48,694 bases of DNA. Origin: Aphanothece sp. CMT-3BRIN-NPC111 (GTDB lineage Bacteria; Cyanobacteriota; Cyanobacteriia; Cyanobacteriales; JAHHGU01). Under the pieces are notes generated by a model. That model was given only the letters and a program-made list of their open reading frames with translations, made no database searches and was not told the origin of the DNA. Positions 14,662 to 21,228 of the stretch are shown piece by piece. How positions within the stretch are numbered: the stretch's first letter is position 1; each line of letters begins with the position of its first letter. The DNA lies in the NCBI GenBank assembly GCA_019359765.1, contig JAHHGU010000039.1, positions 1-48,694 of the forward strand. Reading direction: 5' to 3'. A program made the translations under genes and the position numbers.

Positions 14662-16230
14662 ATGACTGGTCAGCTGTTGACTGAAAAATCAAGAGGACAG
14701 CAGTGGCGTCGAGCTATGGTGACATTTCTAGCTGTCGTCTTGCTGGGATGGGGAATACAGCCAGGAGTGGCTCTGGCGCGTACCGAAACTATACCATCTG
14801 AATCTATCGGGCCTTACTTAAACCGTGTCATCCAGAAGGTGACAGAGTTTCGCCTCGAGAATGGCATCAAGTTCATCGTACTAGAACGGCACCAGGCACC
14901 AGTTGTTTCTTTCCTCACCTACGCCGATGTCGGCGGTGTCGATGAACCGGAGGGCAAAACTGGGGTGGCTCACTTTCTAGAGCATTTAGCTTTTAAGGGC
15001 ACCACGCGAATAGGAACGCGAAATTATCAGGCGGAAAAGCCGCTACTAGACCAACTCGATCGGCTATCCGACCAAATTCAGGCAGCGAAAGCCGCAGGTA
15101 AACAGGCAGAAGTCGATAGCTTGCAGCAACAATTTCAACAAGTTGAAGCCGAGATTGCTAAATATCAAAAGCAAAACGAGCTAGGTCAAATTGTGGAGCA
15201 GGCTGGGGGTGTTAACCTTAATGCCAATACCTCGACAGATGCCACTCGCTACTTTTACAGCTTTCCTTCCAATAAGCTAGAACTGTGGATGTCGCTGGAG
15301 TCGGAGCGGTTTCTTGACCCGGTTTTTAGAGAATTTTATAAAGAAAAAGAAGTAATTTTGGAGGAGCGACGGCTGCGGACTGATAACTCGCCTATAGGTC
15401 AGATGCTGGAGACGTTTTCAGAAGCAGCGTTTAAGGTACATCCCTACCGCCGTCCAGTTATTGGCTACACAAAAGACATTCAAAATCTTTCCAGGCGGGA
15501 TGTGCAGCAATTCTTCGATTCTCACTATATCCCTAGTAAATTAACAATAGCTGTGGTTGGGGATGTCAACCCAGCAGAAGTTAAACGACTGGCTCAGATT
15601 TACTTTGGTCGCTATAAGGCGAAAACTGTAGCTCCCGAGCGATTACCAGTGGAACCAAAGCAAACAGAAACGCGGCAAGTGACGTTGCAGCTGCCCTCCC
15701 AGCCGTGGTATTTGGAAGGCTACCACCGCCCAGGGGTAAATCATCCCGATGAGGTGGTTTATCAAATGATGGGTAGTATTCTCAGTGATGGGCGCACGTC
15801 GCGCCTCTACAAGTCTTTGGTGGAAAAGCAGCAAGTTGCCCTCTCTGCTGCCGGCTTCAGTGGCTTTCCAGGGGATAAGTATCCCAGTCTGATGCTGTTT
15901 TATGCCCAAACCGCTCCTAATCACACAGTTGAGGAGGTGGGGGCGGCTTTGAGGAAAGAAATTGAGCAGCTTAAGAGCGAGCCAGTTTCAGCCCAGGAGT
16001 TAGATCGGGTGAAAACGCAAGCACGAGCTGGGTTATTGCGATCGCTTGATTCTAATGAGGGCATGGCGGAGTTGTTAGCGGAGTACGAGGTAAAAACTGG
16101 AGCGTGGCAGAACCTATTTAAGGAGTTAGATGCGATCGCGGCAGTGACTCCAGCTGATATTGAGAGAGTCGCTCAGACAACCTTCCAGCCCCAAAACCGG
16201 ACTATTGGGCTGCTGTTGTCTAAACAATAG
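14662..16230 (+). CDS. M16 family zinc metallopeptidase, catalytic subunit, exported
   Basis: 522 residues from the ATG at 14662. The N-terminal segment MVTFLAVVLLGWGIQPGVALA is a signal peptide or anchor. The inverted zinc motif HxxEH is present as HFLEH (H104, E107, H108) in TGVAHFLEHLAFKGTTR. A charged coiled insertion at about residues 130-175 (DRLSDQIQAAKAAGKQAEVD) precedes the second half of the domain, as in several cyanobacterial members. The C-terminal M16_C domain starts near RRDVQQFFDSHYIPSKLTIAVVGD. It should degrade peptides in the periplasm or at the membrane. It is followed after 86 bases by a second M16-type gene lacking the zinc motif, and the two are probably a heterodimer and operon. 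Confidence 0.9.
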   Translation: MTGQLLTEKSRGQQWRRAMVTFLAVVLLGWGIQPGVALARTETIPSESIGPYLNRVIQKVTEFRLENGIKFIVLERHQAPVVSFLTYADVGGVDEPEGKTGVAHFLEHLAFKGTTRIGTRNYQAEKPLLDQLDRLSDQIQAAKAAGKQAEVDSLQQQFQQVEAEIAKYQKQNELGQIVEQAGGVNLNANTSTDATRYFYSFPSNKLELWMSLESERFLDPVFREFYKEKEVILEERRLRTDNSPIGQMLETFSEAAFKVHPYRRPVIGYTKDIQNLSRRDVQQFFDSHYIPSKLTIAVVGDVNPAEVKRLAQIYFGRYKAKTVAPERLPVEPKQTETRQVTLQLPSQPWYLEGYHRPGVNHPDEVVYQMMGSILSDGRTSRLYKSLVEKQQVALSAAGFSGFPGDKYPSLMLFYAQTAPNHTVEEVGAALRKEIEQLKSEPVSAQELDRVKTQARAGLLRSLDSNEGMAELLAEYEVKTGAWQNLFKELDAIAAVTPADIERVAQTTFQPQNRTIGLLLSKQ

Positions 16231-16316
16231 CAGCAGGAAAAGCAGGGGGAGAAAAATCAATGACTCCACAACCTTGATGCGTAAGTTCTAACCAAGACAC
16301 AAAGGATTGATATTGC

Positions 16317-17846
16317 ATGCACTGGTTTCAGCAGCTGAGTAAGGGAGAGAGGGGCAAAGGGAGACAAAAGGCGCTTCGCAAGCAAGGGGCAAGAATAATC
16401 CCACCTATCGCCTTTCTTTTTAGTTTTGCATTTTTACTTTTTATTTCTTTGATGCCAGCTGTGGCGTCGGTGGCGCGGCATTACACAGAGTTGAAGTTTC
16501 CACCACTACCAGAAATCCAGGTGCCGCAGTACACCCGCTATCAGCTTGATAACGGAATGGTGGTGTATTTGATGGAAGACCACGAGTTGCCCCTGGTTGG
16601 CGGTACAGCACTATTTCGTACTGGCGATCGCTGGGAACCAGCAGATAAAGTTGGTTTAGCTGGGTTGACGGGGGCAGTTATGCGTAGCGGTGGCACTCAG
16701 CGCCACCCAGCTGATGAACTAAACCAGTTATTAGAACAGCAAGCGGCTTCTGTAGAAACAGGTATCGGTAAGACCTCTGGTAGCGCTAGCTTTAGTACCC
16801 TGAGCGAAGATTTAGAGTCAGTGTTTGGGCTGTTCGCTGAGGTACTCCGTGAACCACTATTTGCCCAGGAAAAGCTGGATTTAGCAAAAACGCAGTTGCG
16901 GGGTGGAATTGCGCGTCGAAATGACGAACCCGATGATATTGCTTCTCGCGAATTTTACAAATTAATCTATGGGAACAATAGCCCCTACGCTCGCACAGTA
17001 GAGTATGCGACGCTGGACAACATTGACCGCGACGATTTAATTGAGTTCTATCAGCAGTATTTTCATCCCAACAATACAATTCTGGGGATTGTGGGTGACT
17101 TTGATAGTAAGGCAATGCGGGATCTGATTCAGAAAAAGTTTGGTGATTGGAAGCCCAGCCCATCTCTACAGACTCCCCCGTTGCCGTCAGTTTCTCAGTC
17201 AAAGTTGGGGGGCGTGTTTCTGGTAAATCAGCCCCAGCTAACTCAAAGTAATATTCTCATCGGTCACTTGGGTGGGTTGCTCAACAGTCCCGACTATGCA
17301 GCGCTGGATGTACTTAACGGCGTGCTGAATGGTTTTGGGGGGCGTTTATTTAACGAAGTGCGATCGCGCCAGGGTATTGCCTACAGTGTCTACGGGTCGT
17401 GGAATCCCGCCTATGACTACCCCGGTGTCTTCATTGCCGGAGGACAGACTCGTTCAGAAACAACAGTCCCATTTATTCAAGCTATCTTCTCCGAACTTAA
17501 ACAACTCCAAACTAAACCTATAACGCCAGCAGAACTAGCCTACGCTAAAGAATCTGTACTCAACTCTTTTGTCTTCTACTTCCAAGACCCCAGCCAAACT
17601 TTGTCCCGGCTGATGCGCTACGAGTATTACGGTTACCCCAAAGATTTCATCTTCCGTTACCAGCGCGGCGTACAAGCGACCACCGCCGCCGATGTACAGC
17701 GTGTTGCCCGTACTTACCTGAAGCCAGAAAATATCGCCACCTTGGTTGTGGGTAATGCTGCTGCCATTCAGCCGCCTTTGACAAATCTGTCCACAAAGGT
17801 CACTACGGTAGATATTACAATTCCAGGCTCAGAAAGTAGTTCTTGA
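16317..17846 (+). CDS. M16 family peptidase-like protein without zinc motif (partner subunit), exported
   Basis: 509 residues. A basic N-terminus and a hydrophobic segment (IAFLFSFAFLLFISLMPAVA) indicate export. The M16 fold is clear (YQLDNGMVVYLMEDHELPLV; FYQQYFHPNNTILGIVGDFD; FGGRLFNEVRSRQGIAYSVY), but the place of HxxEH reads GLAGLTGAVMRSGG, so no zinc site is present. M16 enzymes commonly pair a catalytic and a non-catalytic subunit. The gene directly upstream supplies the catalytic one. AAAGGA at about 16301-16306 is the ribosome binding site. Residues 10-22 (Lys/Arg/Gly/Gln) contain GGCGCTTCGCAAGCAAGG, a small-repeat-like sequence, so the very N-terminus may be recently extended. Confidence 0.88.
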   Translation: MHWFQQLSKGERGKGRQKALRKQGARIIPPIAFLFSFAFLLFISLMPAVASVARHYTELKFPPLPEIQVPQYTRYQLDNGMVVYLMEDHELPLVGGTALFRTGDRWEPADKVGLAGLTGAVMRSGGTQRHPADELNQLLEQQAASVETGIGKTSGSASFSTLSEDLESVFGLFAEVLREPLFAQEKLDLAKTQLRGGIARRNDEPDDIASREFYKLIYGNNSPYARTVEYATLDNIDRDDLIEFYQQYFHPNNTILGIVGDFDSKAMRDLIQKKFGDWKPSPSLQTPPLPSVSQSKLGGVFLVNQPQLTQSNILIGHLGGLLNSPDYAALDVLNGVLNGFGGRLFNEVRSRQGIAYSVYGSWNPAYDYPGVFIAGGQTRSETTVPFIQAIFSELKQLQTKPITPAELAYAKESVLNSFVFYFQDPSQTLSRLMRYEYYGYPKDFIFRYQRGVQATTAADVQRVARTYLKPENIATLVVGNAAAIQPPLTNLSTKVTTVDITIPGSESSS

Positions 17847-17848
17847 CG

Positions 17849-17894
17849 GCGTGAAATTTGGTTCAAGCCTCGTCCTGCATAGTGGGCGAGGTAT
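17849..17894. repeat. Dispersed repeat family R1, copy C (inverted)
   Basis: GCGTGAAATTTGGTTCAAGC then CTCGTCCTGCATAGTGGGCG is the reverse complement of the second half of copies A and B. Its AATCTAAAATCGTTTGAC counterpart lies separately at about 18000-18018, so the copy appears split by about 100 bases containing a different hairpin repeat. Confidence 0.55.
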
Positions 17895-17930
17895 AGCAGT
17901 GGACACATCGCTTAGAACAAACAAACTTTG

Positions 17931-17959
17931 GTCAAGACGTTCCATCGGAACGTCTTGAC
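17931..17959. repeat. AGACGTTCC/GGAACGTCT hairpin repeat
   Basis: Perfect 13-base stem GTCAAGACGTTCC/GGAACGTCTTGAC with a 3-base loop. It is the same family as 47786-47808. It lies 85 bases after the M16 pair and could serve as its terminator. Confidence 0.55.
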
Positions 17960-18030
17960 TAAATTCATATATGTCCTAACTGTCTTGACGATTGCTATAA
18001 ATCTAAAATCGTTTGACTTTCCGTAGTCCG

Positions 18031-18181
18031 CGCACCATCCGGACTTGGTTTGTGTAGCCGTAGCCTTTAGGCTGTCGGCTGTTGGTGCTTAACTGGATTA
18101 AATGTTTGCTTTGCAAGGGTTTGAGTCCATTTTAATGGACTTGAGCTATTAGCCCGGAACTTGAGTTCCGGGCGGGATTAT
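18031..18181 (+). repeat. Structured repeat family R2, copy 1 (multi-hairpin)
   Basis: GCACCA (about 18032) can pair with TGGTGC (about 18083) around the TAGCC...GGCTG hairpin. AAATGTTT follows, then AGTCCATTttAATGGACT, the spacer TTGAGCTATT, and GCCCGGAAC/GTTCCGGGC. The element at 43287-43473, read on the minus strand, has the same order with different stem sequences that still pair. It resembles a conserved RNA or a non-autonomous mobile element. Confidence 0.5.
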
Positions 18182-18228
18182 ACTGCTTAAGTTCTAGAAG
18201 ATTTTTTCACTTCTTTCTAAAAAACCCT

Positions 18229-18276
18229 GCATAAAAATCTGGAATCATCCGTATCTAACTGTAGCTACTCAACGTC
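18229..18276 (+). promoter_or_regulatory. Conserved upstream region of the duplicated small exported protein, copy 1
   Basis: GCATAAAAATCTGGAATC, then TATCTAACTGTAGCTACTCAAC. The same run with a few substitutions is at 18858-18905, the same distance before the paralogous gene. Sequence outside it has diverged more, so this is probably the promoter and start of the untranslated leader. Confidence 0.5.
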
Positions 18277-18304
18277 ACAATCAAATCCTACAGAGCAAAT
18301 TACC

Positions 18305-18607
18305 ATGAACAGCAAATTTTGGATGATCGGTCTTCTTACAGTTACTGCAATTAGCACTTTTTCTTTGCCTAGCCGTGCTGATGAAGCAACAATTCAGGAA
18401 AATTCGCAAGATGTGATCGTCACAGGTAATGATAACTTTGCAGGTCAATATAGCAACCAGGAAAACCGCCAAACCCGTAGAGGAAATAGAGACGATTCCG
18501 GTGTTGTGCAACGTAATAATCAGGGTTCTGATATTTTGGGCAACGGCAATGCTACTGAGCAAGAAAATAACCAATCTAATGTCAGCAACAGTCGCCGCAA
18601 TCGTTGA
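18305..18607 (+). CDS. Small exported Asn/Gln-rich protein with curlin-like repeats, copy 1
   Basis: 100 residues. A signal peptide (MNSKFWMIGLLTVTAISTFS, cleavage near SRADE) precedes a 75-residue hydrophilic mature chain. Two similar units are visible: DVIVTGNDNFAGQYSNQ and SDILGNGNATEQENNQ, that is [VI]xGxxNxAxxQ. This resembles the GxGNxAxxxQ core of curlin repeats. Between them is an Arg-rich segment (QTRRGNRDDSG). It is nearly identical to the next gene. No cysteine is present. Likely secreted or surface-exposed, possibly able to form beta-rich fibres; that role is inference from the repeat pattern. It is the first of five consecutive exported small proteins on this strand. Confidence 0.75.
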   Translation: MNSKFWMIGLLTVTAISTFSLPSRADEATIQENSQDVIVTGNDNFAGQYSNQENRQTRRGNRDDSGVVQRNNQGSDILGNGNATEQENNQSNVSNSRRNR

Positions 18608-18932
18608 CAAGAGCCGATTTAATTGCTGTCTATGTTGCTTTAATTTAAGCTCTTAATGGCAATTAGAAACAGTTTTTGTTGACAGCCCACTGATAAAGTT
18701 TTAGGGAGAAGGCAATAGTCTTCAATTTAATCTCCAATCAAGATAACTTCTCCCACCTTTTTTCGATGGCAAGCTTCAGGATAAAAAAGAAGTGAGCTTT
18801 GCACAAAAATGCCTCATTGGTATGGTGAGGATTTCTCTAAAATCGTTTTCAATTTACGCATAATAATCTGGAATCCTCTCTATCTAGCTGTAGTTACTTA
18901 ACACAAAACCAAACTCTAAGGAACAAACTCTC
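18608..18932. other. Spacer between the two paralogous exported protein genes
   Basis: No gene. It holds the copy-2 upstream region at 18858-18905. The part just after the first gene resembles the part just after the second (TTTAAGCT...TGGCA near 18645 and 19273), which shows the duplicated unit included flanking sequence on both sides. Confidence 0.5.
18858..18905 (+). promoter_or_regulatory. Conserved upstream region of the duplicated small exported protein, copy 2
   Basis: GCATAATAATCTGGAATC, then TATCTAGCTGTAGTTACTTAAC, matching 18229-18276. The A/T-rich start (CATAATAAT) could hold the -10 element. Confidence 0.5.
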
Positions 18933-19235
18933 ATGAATAGCAAATTTTGGATGATTGGTCTTCTTACAGTTACGACAATTGCCACCTTCTCTCTACCTAG
19001 CCGTGCTGATGAAGTAGTAATTCAGGAAAGCTCGCAAGATGTGGTTATCACAGGTGATGATAACTTTGCCGGCCAATATAGCAACCAGGAAAGCCGCCAA
19101 ACCCGTAGAGGAAATAGAGACGATTCCGGTGTTGTGCAACGTAATAATCAGAGTTCTGATATTTTGGGCGACGGCAATGCTACCGAGCAAGAAAATAACC
19201 AATCTAATGTTAGCAACAGCCGCCGTAATCGTTGA
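18933..19235 (+). CDS. Small exported Asn/Gln-rich protein with curlin-like repeats, copy 2
   Basis: 100 residues, the same length as the gene at 18305 and identical at roughly nine of ten positions. Differences are conservative (TTIATFS for TAISTFS; SSQDVVITGDDNFAG for NSQDVIVTGNDNFAG; SDILGDGN for SDILGNGN). It has the same signal peptide and the same two [VI]xGxxNxAxxQ units. The close match, including upstream DNA, indicates a recent tandem duplication of a unit of about 630 bases. Both copies are intact. AAGGAA at about 18919 is a plausible ribosome binding site. Confidence 0.75.
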   Translation: MNSKFWMIGLLTVTTIATFSLPSRADEVVIQESSQDVVITGDDNFAGQYSNQESRQTRRGNRDDSGVVQRNNQSSDILGDGNATEQENNQSNVSNSRRNR

Positions 19236-19416
19236 CGAGCACAGATTTAACTGCCATCTATGCCGCTTTGATTTAAGCTATTGATGGCAGTTATAAACTG
19301 CGTTTGTTATTGACCTATCTCTTAGGTTTCCAGGGAGAATGTACTTGCGTTCAATTTATAAGAGCAGCGAATAACCTCTCCCACCTTTTTCTTCTCTAGT
19401 GGTGAGGTAAACACCC

Positions 19417-19893
19417 ATGTTAATCAGTAAGCTAACCTTATTTACGGTGGCTTTGCTTTTCCCGTTCTCAGCTGCGGCTATGGCGAGTGACATTGATATT
19501 AAAGCTGGCAATGTCAGAATCAATACGAGTGTAGCTGGTGACGTTTACATACAATCAGGACAGAGTAGGGTAAATGTGGGATCTTCTTCATCAGAGGTAC
19601 TCTTAAATACCCGTCGCTATGAGACAAATCGCTATTGCTCCCAACTGAGTCGATATCGCTGTCATCGTCTGCCAACTCAAGTGGAACTGCCTAATGTTCA
19701 CAGTCCTAAGACGCAGACAACAACAATTATTTTGGAGGCACCAATAACTAACCAGTCAGGGAAGGTACGCAGCACGCAAAGAATTAGTTGTAGTGGAAAC
19801 GGAAGCTACTCTCGCCAACAAGTTCATCAAACGACAAGTTCTTCTGGCACAGTTATTGTCGAAAGTAAGGTCTCAACCAATACCTGTCCGTAA
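19417..19893 (+). CDS. Exported protein of unknown function in the small-secreted-protein cluster
   Basis: 158 residues. The signal peptide is MLISKLTLFTVALLFPFSAA with cleavage after AMAS. The mature part starts with beta-prone alternating residues (DIDIKAGNVRINTSVAGDVY, IQSGQSRVNVGSSSSEVLLN), has a CxxxxRYRCHRLP segment near residue 75, and ends with ISCSGNGSYSRQQVHQTTSS. It has four cysteines, unlike copies 1 and 2. The motif CSGN recurs in the next protein. No family is recognised; Ser/Thr/Asn richness and the neighbours suggest a surface role. The next gene begins 26 bases after the stop, so the two are probably co-transcribed. Confidence 0.65.
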   Translation: MLISKLTLFTVALLFPFSAAAMASDIDIKAGNVRINTSVAGDVYIQSGQSRVNVGSSSSEVLLNTRRYETNRYCSQLSRYRCHRLPTQVELPNVHSPKTQTTTIILEAPITNQSGKVRSTQRISCSGNGSYSRQQVHQTTSSSGTVIVESKVSTNTCP

Positions 19894-19905
19894 CGTTTTT
19901 AAATC

Positions 19906-19914
19906 AAAGGAGGT
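19906..19914 (+). promoter_or_regulatory. Strong Shine-Dalgarno AAAGGAGGT
   Basis: An almost full anti-16S match, 5 bases before the ATG at 19920. Most genes in this window have weak or no such site, so this gene may be highly translated. Confidence 0.7.
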
Positions 19915-19919
19915 TATCA

Positions 19920-20297
19920 ATGAAGTTGAAGTTATTGGCAATGGGTTTGTTATCTTGTTCTACACTCTTGGGTGTAGGATATTCTTTAACTAATTCAGCG
20001 TCGGCACAATGTGTAATGGCCGATGTCTCCGTACAATACAACATTAGCGGCTCTAGGCAGCCAACCGACCGCAGCAATGATGTAGATATGCAGAGCCAAG
20101 GCTCTTGTAGTGGCAACGCTATTGTGACTACAGGTGTACAAGGTAATGAAGGTGGTAGGGGGCAAGTAGTTCAACACCGAGAAGTCCGTCAGCGGGTGGA
20201 GGGTAACGGCGGTACTAGCGTCGATGGCTCAACCGTTAAAGTTATATCAAATGTGGGAATTGACGTGTATAACCCCGCTGATAACCTTAACTACTAA
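19920..20297 (+). CDS. Exported small protein of unknown function in the same cluster
   Basis: 125 residues. Signal peptide MKLKLLAMGLLSCSTLLGVG, with cleavage likely at SASAQ. The mature chain has two cysteines (SAQCVMADVSVQYNISG; QSQGSCSGNAIVTTG) and Gly/Asn/Gln-rich stretches (VQGNEGGRGQVVQHREVRQR). It ends in NPADNLNY. No family is recognised. It shares the SCSGN motif with the preceding protein, with which it probably forms an operon. A hairpin with AT-rich tail follows at 20344-20373. Confidence 0.65.
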   Translation: MKLKLLAMGLLSCSTLLGVGYSLTNSASAQCVMADVSVQYNISGSRQPTDRSNDVDMQSQGSCSGNAIVTTGVQGNEGGRGQVVQHREVRQRVEGNGGTSVDGSTVKVISNVGIDVYNPADNLNY

Positions 20298-20343
20298 AGC
20301 TGAAACTAACAATGTATTCTCTTGTTGGCGTAAACATGAAGTT

Positions 20344-20373
20344 AGCGAAGTCTATTTAGGCTTCGTTATTTTC
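20344..20373 (+). terminator. Probable intrinsic terminator
   Basis: AGCGAAG (20344-20350) pairs with CTTCGTT (20361-20367) over a 10-base loop, followed by ATTTTCT. It is 47 bases after the previous stop. Stem modest, with one G-T pair. Confidence 0.4.
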
Positions 20374-20460
20374 TGATTGAGAAAATAGTTAGTGTTATCT
20401 ACATTTACTAGAGCTTTGTAAAAAAATATTTAAAATTTTAATTCTTAAAAAGCTTTCCTG

Positions 20461-20466
20461 TATAAT
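20461..20466 (+). promoter_or_regulatory. Candidate -10 element TATAAT
   Basis: Perfect TATAAT in an AT-rich region, 45 bases before the ATG at 20511. The -35 region (about 20438-20443) is weak. Confidence 0.45.
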
Positions 20467-20510
20467 ACCTTCAATTACAAATTATCTGTAGAAAGGAAAA
20501 GAAAAAGGTC

Positions 20511-21077
20511 ATGTTGAATAAGGTTTCCATAACAATTTGTTTTTCTTCAATGGTTGTACTGCTGTCACAAGCCTTATTAATTAGTCCTGCTTTTTCTCAG
20601 TCTTCACAACAAAATAGTAATTCAAACTCCAGTATAGGGAATAATTCAGACGCCAACGTAATTCTGCAAAACTCAAACCAAAATAATGCTCAAAACCGAA
20701 CTGACATTGATTTCAATAATCCTCTCAATACTCCTGTGAATACAGAAAATGATTTTGGGTTCAATTTGTCTGTAGGAGTCAATACGCAGGATACAGTTGA
20801 TACAACCGTATACCTTGGCTTTATATTTCAACCTGGACGTACAGATTCTCATAACGCTAGAATGGCTCGCTTGCGCGCAGAAACTGAACTACTAGAATCC
20901 CAAAAGCAAGTTAACCAAGTCCAACTCCAACTGCTTCAAAAGCAAATTGCAGAAGCGGAAGTTCGTTTACAACGCTTACAGCAAAATCCTGAGAGTATGC
21001 CGCCAAGGAGTTCAGGCTCTATTAACGAGTTCAAAATTCAACAGACCCCCCCGATACCAATTTCGGAGGAAAACTAA
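20511..21077 (+). CDS. Exported Asn/Gln-rich protein with C-terminal coiled coil
   Basis: 188 residues. The signal peptide ends near PAFSQ (residue 30). Residues 31-70 are Asn/Gln/Ser-rich (QQNSNSNSSIGNNSDANVIL, QNSNQNNAQN). A central segment DFGFNLSVGVNTQDTVDTTV with YLGFIFQPG follows. Residues 118-160 are a regular heptad coiled coil (MARLRAETELLESQKQVNQV, LQKQIAEAEVRLQRLQQ). The tail is Pro-rich. This looks like a surface or periplasmic structural protein that oligomerises; no family is recognised. It has its own candidate promoter (TATAAT, 20461) and AAAAGG ribosome binding site. It is the last of five consecutive exported small proteins. Confidence 0.7.
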   Translation: MLNKVSITICFSSMVVLLSQALLISPAFSQSSQQNSNSNSSIGNNSDANVILQNSNQNNAQNRTDIDFNNPLNTPVNTENDFGFNLSVGVNTQDTVDTTVYLGFIFQPGRTDSHNARMARLRAETELLESQKQVNQVQLQLLQKQIAEAEVRLQRLQQNPESMPPRSSGSINEFKIQQTPPIPISEEN

Positions 21078-21206
21078 ACCTGAAGTCCGCCATGACAATG
21101 GTTTTAGCTCTGAAGTTATATCAACTGTATGTTTGCTAAGTGCTAATTGCTATATTAGACTTTGTTAGCGAATTTCCGCGATCGCAGGGCTTCGCCAACA
21201 AAGCCT

Positions 21207-21228
21207 GAACTAAGAACTAAGAACTAAG
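21207..21228. repeat. STRR heptamer tandem repeat (GAACTAA)
   Basis: Three perfect GAACTAA copies. The GH116 stop codon (TAG on the minus strand, 21210-21212) lies inside the array, so the last few residues of that protein are set by the repeat. Confidence 0.75.

Noticed and set aside
18305..21077. Bacteriocin or RiPP precursor cluster
   Set aside because: The proteins have Sec-type signal peptides, not leader peptides with a GG site, and no maturation enzyme or dedicated peptidase-ABC transporter is adjacent.
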